From contig JBFMBK010000001.1 in assembly GCA_040755295.1 (NCBI GenBank), forward strand, positions 1-64,000: a stretch of 64,000 nucleotides of DNA, written 5' to 3'. The notes beneath the pieces are model-generated. The model was given only the letters and a program-made list of their open reading frames with translations. It searched no databases and was not told where the DNA came from. Shown one piece after another: positions 15,241 through 24,064 of the stretch; the stretch's first letter is position 1, and each line of letters starts with the position of its first letter. This DNA comes from Bacillota bacterium. Lineage in GTDB: Bacteria; Bacillota; Desulfotomaculia; Desulfotomaculales; Ammonificaceae. Both the position numbers and the translations under genes were made by a program.

Positions 15241-17409
15241 ATGTTGCCGTCAGTGACATTCGGGTCGGTTCGAAGGGCTAAACTGAGGCAAGAAGGAATC
15301 AAGGAAGGTGATGGAAACCAAAAGGTTCTTTCCACGGAAGTCGCGGCAGAAACAGAAGAATATCCCGAAGCAAGGGAACAAGTAAAACCGACGGCCGGTT
15401 TTGAAGAGGAAAAACCGGTCGATAAGGAAGCAGGCGCTGCACTAAAACCGGAGGTTAAAGGCGCTGAGGACCCAGATCCGGCAGTTCAATCAAAAGCGAA
15501 GACCCAGCCTGAAGCAGATACCAAAGTAAAGGTAAAAGCCGAAGCAGAACCCGAGATGAAAGCGGGGAAATATCCTGCGCCGGGGGATGATGCCGGTGAG
15601 ACAGCCGGCGAAACCAAGAAAGCTCAAGTGAGGATCCGAGGCCGTAGAGGAATGCTTTTGACAGAGGCCTTTCACGAAGCGGTAAGCTTGCACGAGCGCG
15701 GGGTTACGGGTGATAAAGAAGCGGTCAAAAATGCCTATGACCTGCTGAAGAAAATACTGAAGGCGGCTCCGCGAAACAGTGTTGTAGAGGCTTACTTCGG
15801 CAGCGCAACCGCGCTTCTTGGCCGTGACGCCCTGGATCCCAACGAAAGATTCAAAAAGGCCGTCAAGGGTCTAAGAATCCTGGATGGAGCCGTGTCGAAC
15901 GCTCCCGATAACACGGAAGTCCGCACCTTAAGGGCTTACGTCTGCTACCGGCTGCCGGAGAATTATTTCCACCGCACCGCTACCGCCGTAGAAGACTTCG
16001 GTTACCTCGCCGCACGTTATGAAAAAGACCCGAGTGTGTTTTCAGGAAATTTTTACTGCCAGGTCCTTTACGACTTGGGGGCTTCATACAAGCGTCTGGG
16101 GCGAAAAGAGGAGGCGGAGTCAACCTGGCAAAAACTCTTATCCCGGACAAAGGACGCAAAGTACAGACAGCTTCTAAAACAGGAGGGAATAAAAGTGCCG
16201 GAACTGACCGAAGAAGAAAACATCTCTCAGAATGTGCCCGTTACGGAGGTCGACCTGCAAACAAATAAAAAAAAAGATGAATTGTTCGGAAAAGGGCTGA
16301 AGTTGCGCAGTGTCGCACTGTCTGGCGACAAGGAAGCGGTACGTGGAGCGCTCGATCATTTCACGAAAGCCCTGGACTTGGAGCCGGATAACCCGCTGAT
16401 CAAGGCTTATCACGCCGATTGCACTTCCCTCGAGGCGCGCCATGCGGGGGACCCCGGGAAAATGTTCGCCGGAGCCATCAAAGCAATGAAGACCCTGGAC
16501 GCTGTTGTGAACAGCAACCCGGATGATGTAGAGGTGCGTTTTATAAGAGCCTACCATGGTTTCCGCCTGCCCGAGGCCTTCTTCCACCGTACCGCTGCAG
16601 CGATAGCGGACTTCGAGTACCTGATCCGGCACTGGGAGAAAGACCATTCTGTCTTTTCAAAGGAGTCCTACCAGCGGCTCCTTTTTGATCTCGGTGTGGC
16701 GCACAGGCGTTTGGGCATGGAAGAAGAAGCCGCAGCTGATTGGAAAAAGCTATTGTCCCTTCGTCCCGCCCCGAAATATAAAGCCATGATCGAGGAGCAT
16801 CGCGGTTTCAACCTTGTCAGGAACAGTATGAAGAAACTGTCCCTTGAGGGTGACAAAGAGGCTTATTACAAAGAGGGCATACGCCTGCACGACCTAGGCG
16901 TTGCGGGTAACAGGGAAGCGGCTAAGCTGGCCCTCGACATGTGGGAAAAGGCTTACGAAAAAAACCAGGGAGACACCCTTGCCCGGGCTTATTACGGCAG
17001 CAGCATGGCGCTGGTGGCGCGGGACGGGACGGATCCCAACACCTTGTTCGGAAGCGCCATAAAGGGAATGGTGCACGTGAACCGCGCTTTGAGCAGAGAC
17101 AGGGATAATCCCGCAATCCGCCTTCTCCGGGCGTATCTTACCAACTCGCTGCCCGAAGCGTTCTTCCACCAGACCCACAAGGCCATAAAAGATTTCCGCT
17201 ACCTGGCGATGGCCTATCAAAAGGATAACACCATCTTTTCAAAAGAGCAGTATCATAAGATCCTTTACGATCTGGGGTCGGCTTACGAGCGGGTTGAAGA
17301 CAGGGAAAAAGCCAAGAAAGTCTGGGCAAACCTGCTGGCCGATGATCCTGACCCCAAATATGCCGTGGCGTTGCGTGGAAAGGTGGAAGCAAAGGATGAT
17401 GAATCTTAA
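15241..17409 (+). CDS. Three-repeat helical (TPR-like) protein heading the biosynthetic operon
   Basis: A 722-residue protein with no signal peptide. ATG 15241 follows GAGGAGG; the upstream ATG 15163 lies within the promoter. Residues ~20-130 are low-complexity Glu/Lys/Ala/Pro. Three copies of a ~190-residue module follow, starting near residues 140, 345 and 545. Each contains an LHxxGVxGDKEAV-like helix, EAYxGSxxALxxRDxxDPNxxF, a run of LRAYxxxxLPExFFHxT, and LYDLGxxYxRxGxxxxAxxxW. The pattern is TPR/solenoid-like and suggests a scaffold. A one-module paralogue is at 33392. It overlaps the next gene by 14 bases, so the biosynthetic genes downstream are co-transcribed from the sigma-K-like promoter (inference). 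Confidence 0.75.
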   Translation: MLPSVTFGSVRRAKLRQEGIKEGDGNQKVLSTEVAAETEEYPEAREQVKPTAGFEEEKPVDKEAGAALKPEVKGAEDPDPAVQSKAKTQPEADTKVKVKAEAEPEMKAGKYPAPGDDAGETAGETKKAQVRIRGRRGMLLTEAFHEAVSLHERGVTGDKEAVKNAYDLLKKILKAAPRNSVVEAYFGSATALLGRDALDPNERFKKAVKGLRILDGAVSNAPDNTEVRTLRAYVCYRLPENYFHRTATAVEDFGYLAARYEKDPSVFSGNFYCQVLYDLGASYKRLGRKEEAESTWQKLLSRTKDAKYRQLLKQEGIKVPELTEEENISQNVPVTEVDLQTNKKKDELFGKGLKLRSVALSGDKEAVRGALDHFTKALDLEPDNPLIKAYHADCTSLEARHAGDPGKMFAGAIKAMKTLDAVVNSNPDDVEVRFIRAYHGFRLPEAFFHRTAAAIADFEYLIRHWEKDHSVFSKESYQRLLFDLGVAHRRLGMEEEAAADWKKLLSLRPAPKYKAMIEEHRGFNLVRNSMKKLSLEGDKEAYYKEGIRLHDLGVAGNREAAKLALDMWEKAYEKNQGDTLARAYYGSSMALVARDGTDPNTLFGSAIKGMVHVNRALSRDRDNPAIRLLRAYLTNSLPEAFFHQTHKAIKDFRYLAMAYQKDNTIFSKEQYHKILYDLGSAYERVEDREKAKKVWANLLADDPDPKYAVALRGKVEAKDDES

Positions 17410-18721
17410 ACAGATATTCAAACAGATCGGTAGACCGGGAGTGACAGCCCGGTACTTTACCGATGTCTTCGCTGACGATATGCCGTTAGAAACGCTGGCC
17501 GAGTATCAAAAAGAGTCGATAAGGGCTATTGTAAGCCGCGCCTACGAGCGCTCACCCTTTTACGGTGAAAAAATGGACCTGGCCGGGGTTGCCCCGGAGG
17601 ATATCGTGGAACTCGCTGACCTTGCCCGGCTGCCTTTCATCACTAAAGACGAACTGCGGGGAAAACCCTGGATCCTCCTGGCATGCGACAAGAAGGAAGT
17701 ATCTTTGATTCAGGTTTCAACGGGCACCACCGGCGGGGAAGAGATATACATCATGAATACGTGGGAGGATTATTATCGCTATGAACTGGCCACGGGGTAC
17801 CCGACGCTGGTGCCGATAGTACCCGGCGACATCTGTCTCAACGCGCTGCCGTACGAAATGAGTTCGGCGGGTCTGGCTTTCCACAAGACCTTTATGGAGG
17901 GTTGTCAGGCCACCGTGGTCCCCGCAGGAAAAGGCGGCGCCTACTCCACTCCGGCCAAGACGGTGAAGCTGATGCGCAACCTGCAGCCGACGGTGGTCAT
18001 CACCACCCCCTCCTGGGCGGTCACTCTTTCGGAGGCGGCGGCTGAAGAATCGCTCGATCTCAGCAGCCTGCCGCTCAAAAAAATGTGGCTGACCGGCGAA
18101 GGCTGCTCACCGTCTTTCCGGGAACGGGTGGAAAATATTTGGGGCACTAAAGCCAACTTCTATTACGGTTCCCTTGAGTGCGGCGGGGTCGGCATCGAGT
18201 GCGATTCGCATAACGGCTACCATATCATAATGGGCCACGTCATCGTCGAAATCGTCGATCCAAAAACCGGAGCGGTTCTCGAACCCGGTGAAATAGGGGA
18301 AATCGTGGTAACATGCCTGCTTCGTTACGATACACCGATTCTGCGCTATCGCACACAGGATTTAGGCTACATCGAAATGGACCCCTGTCCCTGCGGCGTC
18401 GCACTACCGCGGCTCTTCCTAAGAGGTCGGCTGGTTGAGCAGGTTACGATCTGCGGTATACCCTTCTCTCCGTTTTACCTTGAAGAATTCCTCATGCGGC
18501 TGCCGGAGGTAGGAAACTGGTTCCAATTCGTGGTACCGCCCGGGGGGGCCGATCGCCTGAAGATTCGTGCCGAACCGGCTCCGGGAGTATCTCCATCCCC
18601 AGAACTTGTGGAATCGCTGGCCGGCAAAATGGAGTTCGGCACCGGGCTGCCCTGCGAGTTTGAGATTGTGGACAGAATTCCCCGCCCGCGTGGGAAGACA
18701 ATCCGGGTAGTTGAGAAGTGA
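17396..18721 (+). CDS. PaaK-like adenylate-forming ligase (first)
   Basis: About 441 residues of the phenylacetate-CoA ligase branch of ANL adenylating enzymes. The P-loop reads VSTGTTGG (~residue 104), followed by YYGSLECGG as the acyl/adenylate motif, LRYRTQDLGYIE as the YRTGDL equivalent (Gly replaced by Gln), and the branch-typical CPCG. It should activate an aromatic or related carboxylate as an acyl-AMP and pass it to CoA or an amine. ATG 17396 (or 17399) overlaps the upstream gene's end. The next gene, an amidohydrolase, starts 16 bp after its stop. Ligase plus amidohydrolase is the enzyme pair used to build benzoxazoles, which suggests it activates an aminohydroxybenzoate or its partner acid. 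Confidence 0.8.
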   Translation: MMNLKQIFKQIGRPGVTARYFTDVFADDMPLETLAEYQKESIRAIVSRAYERSPFYGEKMDLAGVAPEDIVELADLARLPFITKDELRGKPWILLACDKKEVSLIQVSTGTTGGEEIYIMNTWEDYYRYELATGYPTLVPIVPGDICLNALPYEMSSAGLAFHKTFMEGCQATVVPAGKGGAYSTPAKTVKLMRNLQPTVVITTPSWAVTLSEAAAEESLDLSSLPLKKMWLTGEGCSPSFRERVENIWGTKANFYYGSLECGGVGIECDSHNGYHIIMGHVIVEIVDPKTGAVLEPGEIGEIVVTCLLRYDTPILRYRTQDLGYIEMDPCPCGVALPRLFLRGRLVEQVTICGIPFSPFYLEEFLMRLPEVGNWFQFVVPPGGADRLKIRAEPAPGVSPSPELVESLAGKMEFGTGLPCEFEIVDRIPRPRGKTIRVVEK

Positions 18722-18736
18722 TTAGGAGGGTTTATA

Positions 18737-19495
18737 TTGATCATCGACGGGCATGCTCATATTTCCACAACTTCTTACGGCAACGTCGATCTTTACTTAG
18801 AACAGCTTGAAAGCGCCGGAATTGAAAAAGGCGTGGTGGTTCCGGGAGGAACGGTGGACGTAAGAAAGATGACCGACTATATCACTGGAAAGGCTAAACC
18901 GGAAAACCCGGTTCCCAATAACGGTTATGTTGCAGAAGCTTGCGGGGCTAATGGCAACAATCTGTTAGGATTTGTCTGTATTGATCCACACAATCCGAAT
19001 GCCACGGAGATGCTGGAAACAAGTTTTAAAAAGGGATTTAAAGGGCTTAAGTTATCGCCTATGACACACCAGTTTTCTTTCGCCGGCAAATCGGTGGCGG
19101 CCCTGTCTGCTTGTTGCGGTGATTATGGTTACCCCGTATACAGCCATGTTGTTTTCAGCCCCGGGGCTTCCACAACGAGGTTTATCGCCCTGGCCCGGCA
19201 GTTTCCCAAAACCAACTTTATTCTAGGGCACATGGGCTTCGGGCCCGCTGACAGAGAAGCCCTGGGGGCGGCGGTAGAACTGAAGAACTTATTCCTGGAA
19301 ACATCTACGGGAAGCTTTCTGCACATTAAAGAGTCAGTTAAAGCAACCGGGCCGGATAAAATCATCTTCGGCTCAGAGTTTCCCCTTTCACACCCTGCAG
19401 TGGAACTGGAAAAAATTCTTCTATTAGATCTGACCGACGGGGAAATGGAGAAGATACTGGGCGGCAATATCAGATCTCTGCTGCGAGTGAATTAA
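18737..19495 (+). CDS. Amidohydrolase-superfamily enzyme (ACMSD-like TIM barrel)
   Basis: A 252-residue amidohydrolase-2 protein starting at TTG 18737 behind AGGAGGG. Metal-binding text is DGHAHIS (HxH, residues ~6-8), YSHVVFS (~136) and GHMGF (~162). The usual FGSDxP Asp is Glu (FGSEFPLSHP), a conservative change at a catalytic position. The family includes decarboxylases, lactonases and the cyclising enzymes of benzoxazole pathways. With the two ligases and the 3,4-AHBA-type genes in the same run, a dehydrative cyclisation or an amide/ester-forming role is the best reading (inference). Plain hydrolase or decarboxylase activity cannot be excluded. Confidence 0.75.
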   Translation: MIIDGHAHISTTSYGNVDLYLEQLESAGIEKGVVVPGGTVDVRKMTDYITGKAKPENPVPNNGYVAEACGANGNNLLGFVCIDPHNPNATEMLETSFKKGFKGLKLSPMTHQFSFAGKSVAALSACCGDYGYPVYSHVVFSPGASTTRFIALARQFPKTNFILGHMGFGPADREALGAAVELKNLFLETSTGSFLHIKESVKATGPDKIIFGSEFPLSHPAVELEKILLLDLTDGEMEKILGGNIRSLLRVN

Positions 19496-19666
19496 AATTC
19501 AGTCCTAAGTCCATAGTCGAAAGTCGAGAGTCCTAAGTCAGGGAATCCGGAGTCAGAATTCAAAAGTAGAGTTTACCCAGGTTTTTCTGTTCCTGACGTC
19601 GGACTTCGGACATCGGACCTGTTTTAATGGTTTATCCAGTAAACCTGCTAAGGAAGGGTTAAAAAA
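19496..19666. repeat. Low-complexity GTCCTAA / CGGACTT repeats
   Basis: Directly after the amidohydrolase stop come imperfect copies of GTCCTAAGTC and AGTCGAAAGTC, then GACGTCGGACTTCGGACATCGGACC (given here as separate 8-9 base units GACGTCGG, ACTTCGG, ACATCGG). The last ~40 bases contain AAGGAAGG, the ribosome-binding site of the second ligase. Confidence 0.6.
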
Positions 19667-20923
19667 ATGGACCCACATGAAAAGCTCGTACTTTTAAACG
19701 AGGTACTGGAAGGGTGTAAGACTTCCCCCTTTTACCGGGACCGCTTACCCGGCAGGCCATTGCGCTCCCTTAAGGAATTAAAACGTATTCCGCTTACAAC
19801 CAAGCAGGACTTAAGGCGCTGTTCGCCCTTCGAGTTGCTCTGCGTGCCCCGGGCGGCGATTTGCCAGTACCATGAGACATATGGAACGACCGGCCCGCCG
19901 GTTTCTACCTGGTTCACTAAACATGACCTCAAGGACAACGCCAAAGAGATAACCAGATGCGGTATTGGTTTCAACAAGGAAGATACGGTGCTGGTGAGGT
20001 TCCCCTATGCCATCTCGGCTGTAGCCCATATGGTCCACGCAGCGGCCCAGTCAAAGGGCGCCTGCGTGATACCCGCCAGTTCCAGGTCTACCGTAAGCCC
20101 GTTCCCGCGGGTGGTCAACCTTTTGAGAAATCTTGAGGTGACTATACTTGCCGGTCTTCCCCTGCAGGCTCTCCTGATAGCCGAAACCGCCGAGTTACAG
20201 GGGCTTAACCCTCATGAGGACTTTCCGCATCTGCGGGCTATCCTGACAGCCGGCGAGCCCCTTTCCGGCGCGCGCCGGAAACTGCTTCAGAATATCTGGG
20301 GCGTGCCCGTCTTTGATATATACGGCATGGCCGAAATAGGTACGGCGGTGGTCGACTGCGAGTTCGGCCGGCCGCATTCCCTTGAGGATTATTTCGTCTT
20401 TGAGCTTCTTGACAAAGACCTGAGGAAAGATGTAAGGATTGGCGAGATGGGCTACCTTGTTGTTACTACCCTTAAGAAAAGGGCAACCCCGATGATCCGG
20501 TACCTCACCGGGGACCTGGCCAGAATCAAAGAAGAAAACTGCGCTTGCGGCAGACAAATCTGTCTTGAGGTTCGCGGACGCCGTGATGATGCGGTAAACG
20601 TTAAAGGCAGACTGCTGGACCGCTGGGATTTCGAAGAGATGCTTTCGCACCTGCCCTGCTGGAGATTTTGGGCGGCCGGGCCTGTTCCCGGCGGAGTCCA
20701 TATAGTCGTGGAGGCGGAAAAGGCCGGCGACAGTGTTCCTCGGGAACTTATTGGAATGCTTGAAAACAAGTATGAAATGAGGTTCAGGATCGAGGTCGTA
20801 CCCAAGGGAACGCTCTATGACCGCAGTGAACTGCTCGCTGTGGCGGTGGTCGGGAAACCGCAGCATATTTATTCAGCGCAGGAAATGGAGCAAAAAGCGT
20901 ATATCAAGGGCGTTAAGGTCTAG
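19667..20923 (+). CDS. PaaK-like adenylate-forming ligase (second)
   Basis: A 418-residue paralogue of the ligase at 17396, diverged in sequence. P-loop ETYGTTGPP (~residue 69), FDIYGMAEIG as the aromatic-acyl motif, IRYLTGDLARIK as the YRTGDL motif, and CACGR. The N-terminal LEGCKTSPFYRDRL is typical of PaaK enzymes. It may activate the second carboxylic-acid partner while the first ligase handles the aminohydroxybenzoate, or the reverse. ATG 19667 follows AAGGAAGGGTTAAAAAA. It is separated from the neighbouring genes by ~150-170 bp of low-complexity repeats but on the same strand. Confidence 0.8.
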   Translation: MDPHEKLVLLNEVLEGCKTSPFYRDRLPGRPLRSLKELKRIPLTTKQDLRRCSPFELLCVPRAAICQYHETYGTTGPPVSTWFTKHDLKDNAKEITRCGIGFNKEDTVLVRFPYAISAVAHMVHAAAQSKGACVIPASSRSTVSPFPRVVNLLRNLEVTILAGLPLQALLIAETAELQGLNPHEDFPHLRAILTAGEPLSGARRKLLQNIWGVPVFDIYGMAEIGTAVVDCEFGRPHSLEDYFVFELLDKDLRKDVRIGEMGYLVVTTLKKRATPMIRYLTGDLARIKEENCACGRQICLEVRGRRDDAVNVKGRLLDRWDFEEMLSHLPCWRFWAAGPVPGGVHIVVEAEKAGDSVPRELIGMLENKYEMRFRIEVVPKGTLYDRSELLAVAVVGKPQHIYSAQEMEQKAYIKGVKV

Positions 20924-20929
20924 ATAAGT

Positions 20930-21055
20930 CCTAAGTCCTATGTCCTCAGTCTTCTGTCCGGGAACAGTGAGGAAGCGGTACGGTCACGAGTTGCGAATTA
21001 CGGGTTTATCAAGTCCAACAGTTGAACCAAGAACGTTGAACCTTGAACTTATCTA
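20930..21055. repeat. Low-complexity GTCCTAA and TTGAACC repeats
   Basis: AAGTCCTAAGTCC and GTCCTCAGTC units follow the second ligase's stop within 10 bases. Later come TTGAACCAAG and TTGAACCTTG units, the reverse orientation of the block at 7311. No gene or promoter is seen. Confidence 0.65.
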
Positions 21056-21075
21056 GGGAAGAGAGATGAAACTCA

Positions 21076-22182
21076 ATGGGAGCCAAACAAAGGGAGATAT
21101 GGTTTGACGGGCGTGCCGTATCCCTGCAGCGCCAGGATATCTGGGGATACATAAACAACTCGCCGATCGTGAAGGTGGTGGTTTCTCCGGATCAGCGCCG
21201 TGACGGCCATTTCCCCGCCAGAACGGAGTTTATCATAGAAATCGGGAACGAAGAGGATTTGGCGGCTGTGAACGAAGGAGACGTTGTTCTTTCAGACAGG
21301 CAGGAGCTTCTTGAAACAGCCCGCCGGCACGGTTACAAGACGTGCGCCTTTTTCTCCATTGAAGGGAGCGAGTCCCTCGACCGCTCCTGGCAGGATGCCG
21401 CCAAGTACGACTACGCCGTCGTGGATTTTGATCTGCCTACCAACATTCCGCTCGAACTGATCATTGCCCGGCTCGAAGACGGCAAAACCGTTCTTTTGAG
21501 GCGCGTAACAAGTTATAACGAGGCCGAGGTGGCCTTCGGGGTCCTGGAAAGGGGCAGCGACGGCGTGTTGTTTTCGGGGCAGGATATAGCGGAGATTCAA
21601 AAGCTGAGCAGTTATCTGAGCAGGGAAGAAATCCATCACCTTAACCTTCACCCGCTGACCGTCACGGAGGTCCGCCACGCCGGTATGGGTGTTAGGGCTT
21701 GTATCGACACAACCAGCCTGATGACCCAGGAAGAAGGCATGCTCGTGGGCTCCACGTCCGGCGGCGGTATTCTTGTCTGCTCGGAGACCCACTTCCTGCC
21801 GTACATGAACCTGCGGCCTTTCAGAGTCAACGCCGGAGCGATCCACTCTTACGTCTGGATGCCCCACGACAAGGCGGAATACATATCAGACCTGGCTGCG
21901 GGAAGCAAGGTTCTATGCGTGGACGTCCGGGGCGCTGCGCGGGAACTGACCGTAGGCCGGGTAAAGATAGAAGTGAGACCGCTGCTTCTGATTAGAGGCG
22001 AAGCGGCAGGCGCCGAATTGAACGTGATCGTTCAGGATGACTGGCATATCAGGATTATGGGAGCCGACGGCAAGCCGAAAAACGCCTCGACAATCCGCCC
22101 GGGCGACCAACTTCTGTCTTATGTATGCGAGCCGGGACGTCACGTAGGAATAAAGGTTACCGAAACCATTATTGAAAAGTAA
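21076..22182 (+). CDS. 3-Dehydroquinate synthase II family protein (GriH-like)
   Basis: A 368-residue member of the archaeal-type DHQ synthase II family, recognisable from REIWFDGRAV at the start, YDYAVVDFDLPTNIPLE in the middle, ACIDTTSLMTQEEGMLVGS, and the FRVNAGAIHSYVWMP block. In methanogens it converts aminodideoxyheptulosonate to 3-dehydroquinate. In Streptomyces, GriH of the same family makes 3-amino-4-hydroxybenzoate from a GriI product. In a bacterium, next to an aldolase of the matching family and ligases, the GriH role is more likely, although I cannot exclude an alternative shikimate route. ATG 21076 has GAAGAGAGATGAAACTC upstream. The aldolase gene follows. Confidence 0.85.
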   Translation: MGAKQREIWFDGRAVSLQRQDIWGYINNSPIVKVVVSPDQRRDGHFPARTEFIIEIGNEEDLAAVNEGDVVLSDRQELLETARRHGYKTCAFFSIEGSESLDRSWQDAAKYDYAVVDFDLPTNIPLELIIARLEDGKTVLLRRVTSYNEAEVAFGVLERGSDGVLFSGQDIAEIQKLSSYLSREEIHHLNLHPLTVTEVRHAGMGVRACIDTTSLMTQEEGMLVGSTSGGGILVCSETHFLPYMNLRPFRVNAGAIHSYVWMPHDKAEYISDLAAGSKVLCVDVRGAARELTVGRVKIEVRPLLLIRGEAAGAELNVIVQDDWHIRIMGADGKPKNASTIRPGDQLLSYVCEPGRHVGIKVTETIIEK

Positions 22183-22290
22183 GTCTTGCTTAGCACCGCT
22201 CCCGTAAATGAAGCATCTGCGCTTCGATGTTTCTGAGACGTCGTATACTGAACATTTATCGAAAAATGAGCCCGCAAGGGGGAAGAAAAG

Positions 22291-23091
22291 TTGAAGGGTA
22301 AGGAAATTCGTTTAAGGCACCTGTTCAAGAATTCCCAACGGGTGTTCATTGTGCCCATGGATCACGGGGTATCCGTGGGGCCCATGGACGGGATCGAGGA
22401 TATCCGCCTGGCTGTGCAGGCGGTGGCTGAAGGCGGCGCGGATGCGGTAATCGTTCACAAAGGTCTCGCCAAGCAAGTAACGCCGTATGTAATGCCCGGG
22501 GGATGCGAACTCATCATTCACCTCTCGGCCTCGACAGCTCTTTCTCCGGAGCCGAACAAAAAGGAACTGGTATCATCGCTTAACTACGCCATCAGGATGG
22601 GAGCCACCGCGGTATCGGCGCATGTAAACCTTGCCGGGAGTTCCGAGTTGCAGATGTTAAAGGATTTGAGCAGTCTTGCGGAACAGTGTGACCTGTGGGG
22701 AATGCCGCTGCTGGCCATGATGTACGTCAGAGACGGAAACAAAGAAAGCGAGTACGACTACGTAAAGATAAAGCACGCGGCAAGGGTCGCCGAGGAAATC
22801 GGCGCGGATATAGTCAAAGTAAATTACACCGGCAGCCCGGAGACCTTCGCCGAGGTGACCAGGGCGGTCACCGTACCTGTGGTTATCGCCGGCGGTCCGA
22901 AGATGAGTTCCACTGCAGAACTCCTTACAATGGTCGCGGACGCGTTGGAGGCGGGAGGCAGGGGAGTCGCCATAGGCAGGAACATCTTCCAGGACCGCAG
23001 CCCGGCTAAACTGGCACGTGTAGTCCGTCAGATCATGGACAGCGATTTTCCGCGAGAAGTGTTGAAGGGACTGTCCTTCCCGGAACGATAG
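22291..23091 (+). CDS. DhnA-type class I aldolase (GriI / ADH-synthase-like)
   Basis: A 266-residue TIM-barrel aldolase starting at TTG 22291 with AAGGGGGA 7 bases upstream. FIVPMDHGVSVGP, MGATAVSAHVNLAGSSE and GADIVKVNYTG (the Schiff-base Lys) match the 2-amino-3,7-dideoxy-heptulosonate synthase / GriI family. GriI condenses aspartate semialdehyde with dihydroxyacetone phosphate to a C7 amino sugar that GriH cyclises to 3-amino-4-hydroxybenzoate. The 108-bp gap to the GriH-like gene and shared strand support one pathway. Substrate choice between the methanogen-type and GriI-type reactions cannot be read from sequence by eye. Confidence 0.85.
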   Translation: MKGKEIRLRHLFKNSQRVFIVPMDHGVSVGPMDGIEDIRLAVQAVAEGGADAVIVHKGLAKQVTPYVMPGGCELIIHLSASTALSPEPNKKELVSSLNYAIRMGATAVSAHVNLAGSSELQMLKDLSSLAEQCDLWGMPLLAMMYVRDGNKESEYDYVKIKHAARVAEEIGADIVKVNYTGSPETFAEVTRAVTVPVVIAGGPKMSSTAELLTMVADALEAGGRGVAIGRNIFQDRSPAKLARVVRQIMDSDFPREVLKGLSFPER

Positions 23092-23187
23092 CGCAGTGGG
23101 GTTTCGGATAATAGTACAACATTAACGGTAACAAATTCCATAATCCGGAATAACCTATAGTATAACGTCGAAAAGGAGGGATAAGCA

Positions 23188-23373
23188 GTGCCGAAAGTGG
23201 AATACGAGAAATATGAAAAGCAGCCCAAGAAGGACTATAAGTCCGCTCTGGATGGTCTTTCCGGGAAGATCGACGAGGCCCTCAAAGGAGGCAACGCGGG
23301 CGCGGACATCAAAAAGGCCGTCTGGGATATGCTGAAGGAACTCGATATCGCCGCTCCTCCTCCGGAGAAATAG
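23188..23373 (+). CDS. Small protein of unknown function, first of a pair
   Basis: A 61-residue acidic/basic protein starting at GTG 23188 with AAGGAGGG 8 bases upstream. It has a helical core (KIDEALKGGNAGADIKKAV, then WDMLKELDI) and a proline-rich end (AAPPPEK). The core is paralogous to that of the protein at 23529. No Cys, no membrane segment. It could be a binding partner or a substrate of the enzymes upstream, or a sporulation protein. The upstream region shares GGTAACA and CCGGAATAA with that of the second paralogue. A strong terminator follows. Confidence 0.6.
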   Translation: MPKVEYEKYEKQPKKDYKSALDGLSGKIDEALKGGNAGADIKKAVWDMLKELDIAAPPPEK

Positions 23374-23419
23374 TTCAATTGAGTCAAGAACAAAAAGCGC
23401 ATAAAACCGGAACATGTTT

Positions 23420-23445
23420 AGAGCCCTAAGAGGGCTCTATTTTTT
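23420..23445 (+). terminator. Rho-independent terminator
   Basis: AGAGCCCT (23420-23427), loop AAG, AGGGCTCT (23431-23438), then A and six T (23440-23445). It ends the unit containing the small protein and probably the whole biosynthetic run. Confidence 0.9.
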
Positions 23446-23528
23446 AATACGGTAACACTCTCTGCAAACCCGGAATAATATGTAAAACAACCTGCATTAT
23501 ACCATGGAAGTGGGAAGGAGGTGCACAA

Positions 23529-23786
23529 ATGGCGGAACCGGAAGTCATGGAAGGAGACGGCCAATCCCAGCTTTGGAAAGGCAAAAAGAAACACGAGAGC
23601 AAGATCAAGGCTGCTGTGAACAGGTTCATCAAAAGAGTTGAGGAAGCCTTGAAGCGTCCAAACTCAGGAGAGCTGATCACCAAAGCCGTCTTTGAAATGT
23701 TGAAGGAAATCGGGATACCTGTTTGTTGGGCTCAAGAGGCTTCGGGAGAAGGAGAAGTTATCCCCCCTCAAGTTCTTCCCGTATAA
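23529..23786 (+). CDS. Small protein of unknown function, second of a pair
   Basis: An 85-residue protein with GGAAGGAGG about 8 bases before ATG. The core RVEEALKRPNSGELITKAVF and EMLKEIGIP aligns with the 61-residue neighbour. The N-terminus is acidic then strongly basic (KGKKKHESKIK). The tail differs, with one Cys and a proline-containing end (QVLPV). It has its own upstream region after a terminator, so the two paralogues are separately expressed. No family is recognised. Confidence 0.6.
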   Translation: MAEPEVMEGDGQSQLWKGKKKHESKIKAAVNRFIKRVEEALKRPNSGELITKAVFEMLKEIGIPVCWAQEASGEGEVIPPQVLPV

Positions 23787-23919
23787 GGTGTTCCCGCGGT
23801 ACGATTCTTCTTATGCATTGAACTGTAAGTGAATAGGGAGGTTGTTCTAAAAGCAGCAGTAACTTTTGAGCAACCCCTTACTTTTTCAGAGCCCGCTGTG
23901 TTTATACGCGAAAAAGCAC

Positions 23920-23945
23920 AGGCCGGGAGTATGTTATCCCGGCCT
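23920..23945. terminator. Terminator hairpin in a convergent gap
   Basis: AGGCCGGGA (23920-23928) pairs with TCCCGGCCT (23937-23945), followed by TATTAAAAA. The A-rich flank before it gives a partial T-tract on the minus strand. It lies between the plus-strand small gene and the minus-strand cupredoxin operon. The rest of 23787-24119 shows no gene. Confidence 0.75.
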
Positions 23946-24064
23946 TATTAAAAACTCGAACACCGCTGTCATATGGCCATACTATTCCGTGCCGTTGGGA
24001 TTAGTTACCTATTGGGAGGGGTATTAAATCCCGGATTGCGGCAGGGTTAAAACCCCTGTAATGG

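Noticed and set aside
21076-23091. Ordinary archaeal-type shikimate entry pathway
   Set aside because: Not excluded, but the neighbouring ligases and amidohydrolase make a GriH/GriI-like aromatic pathway the better reading.
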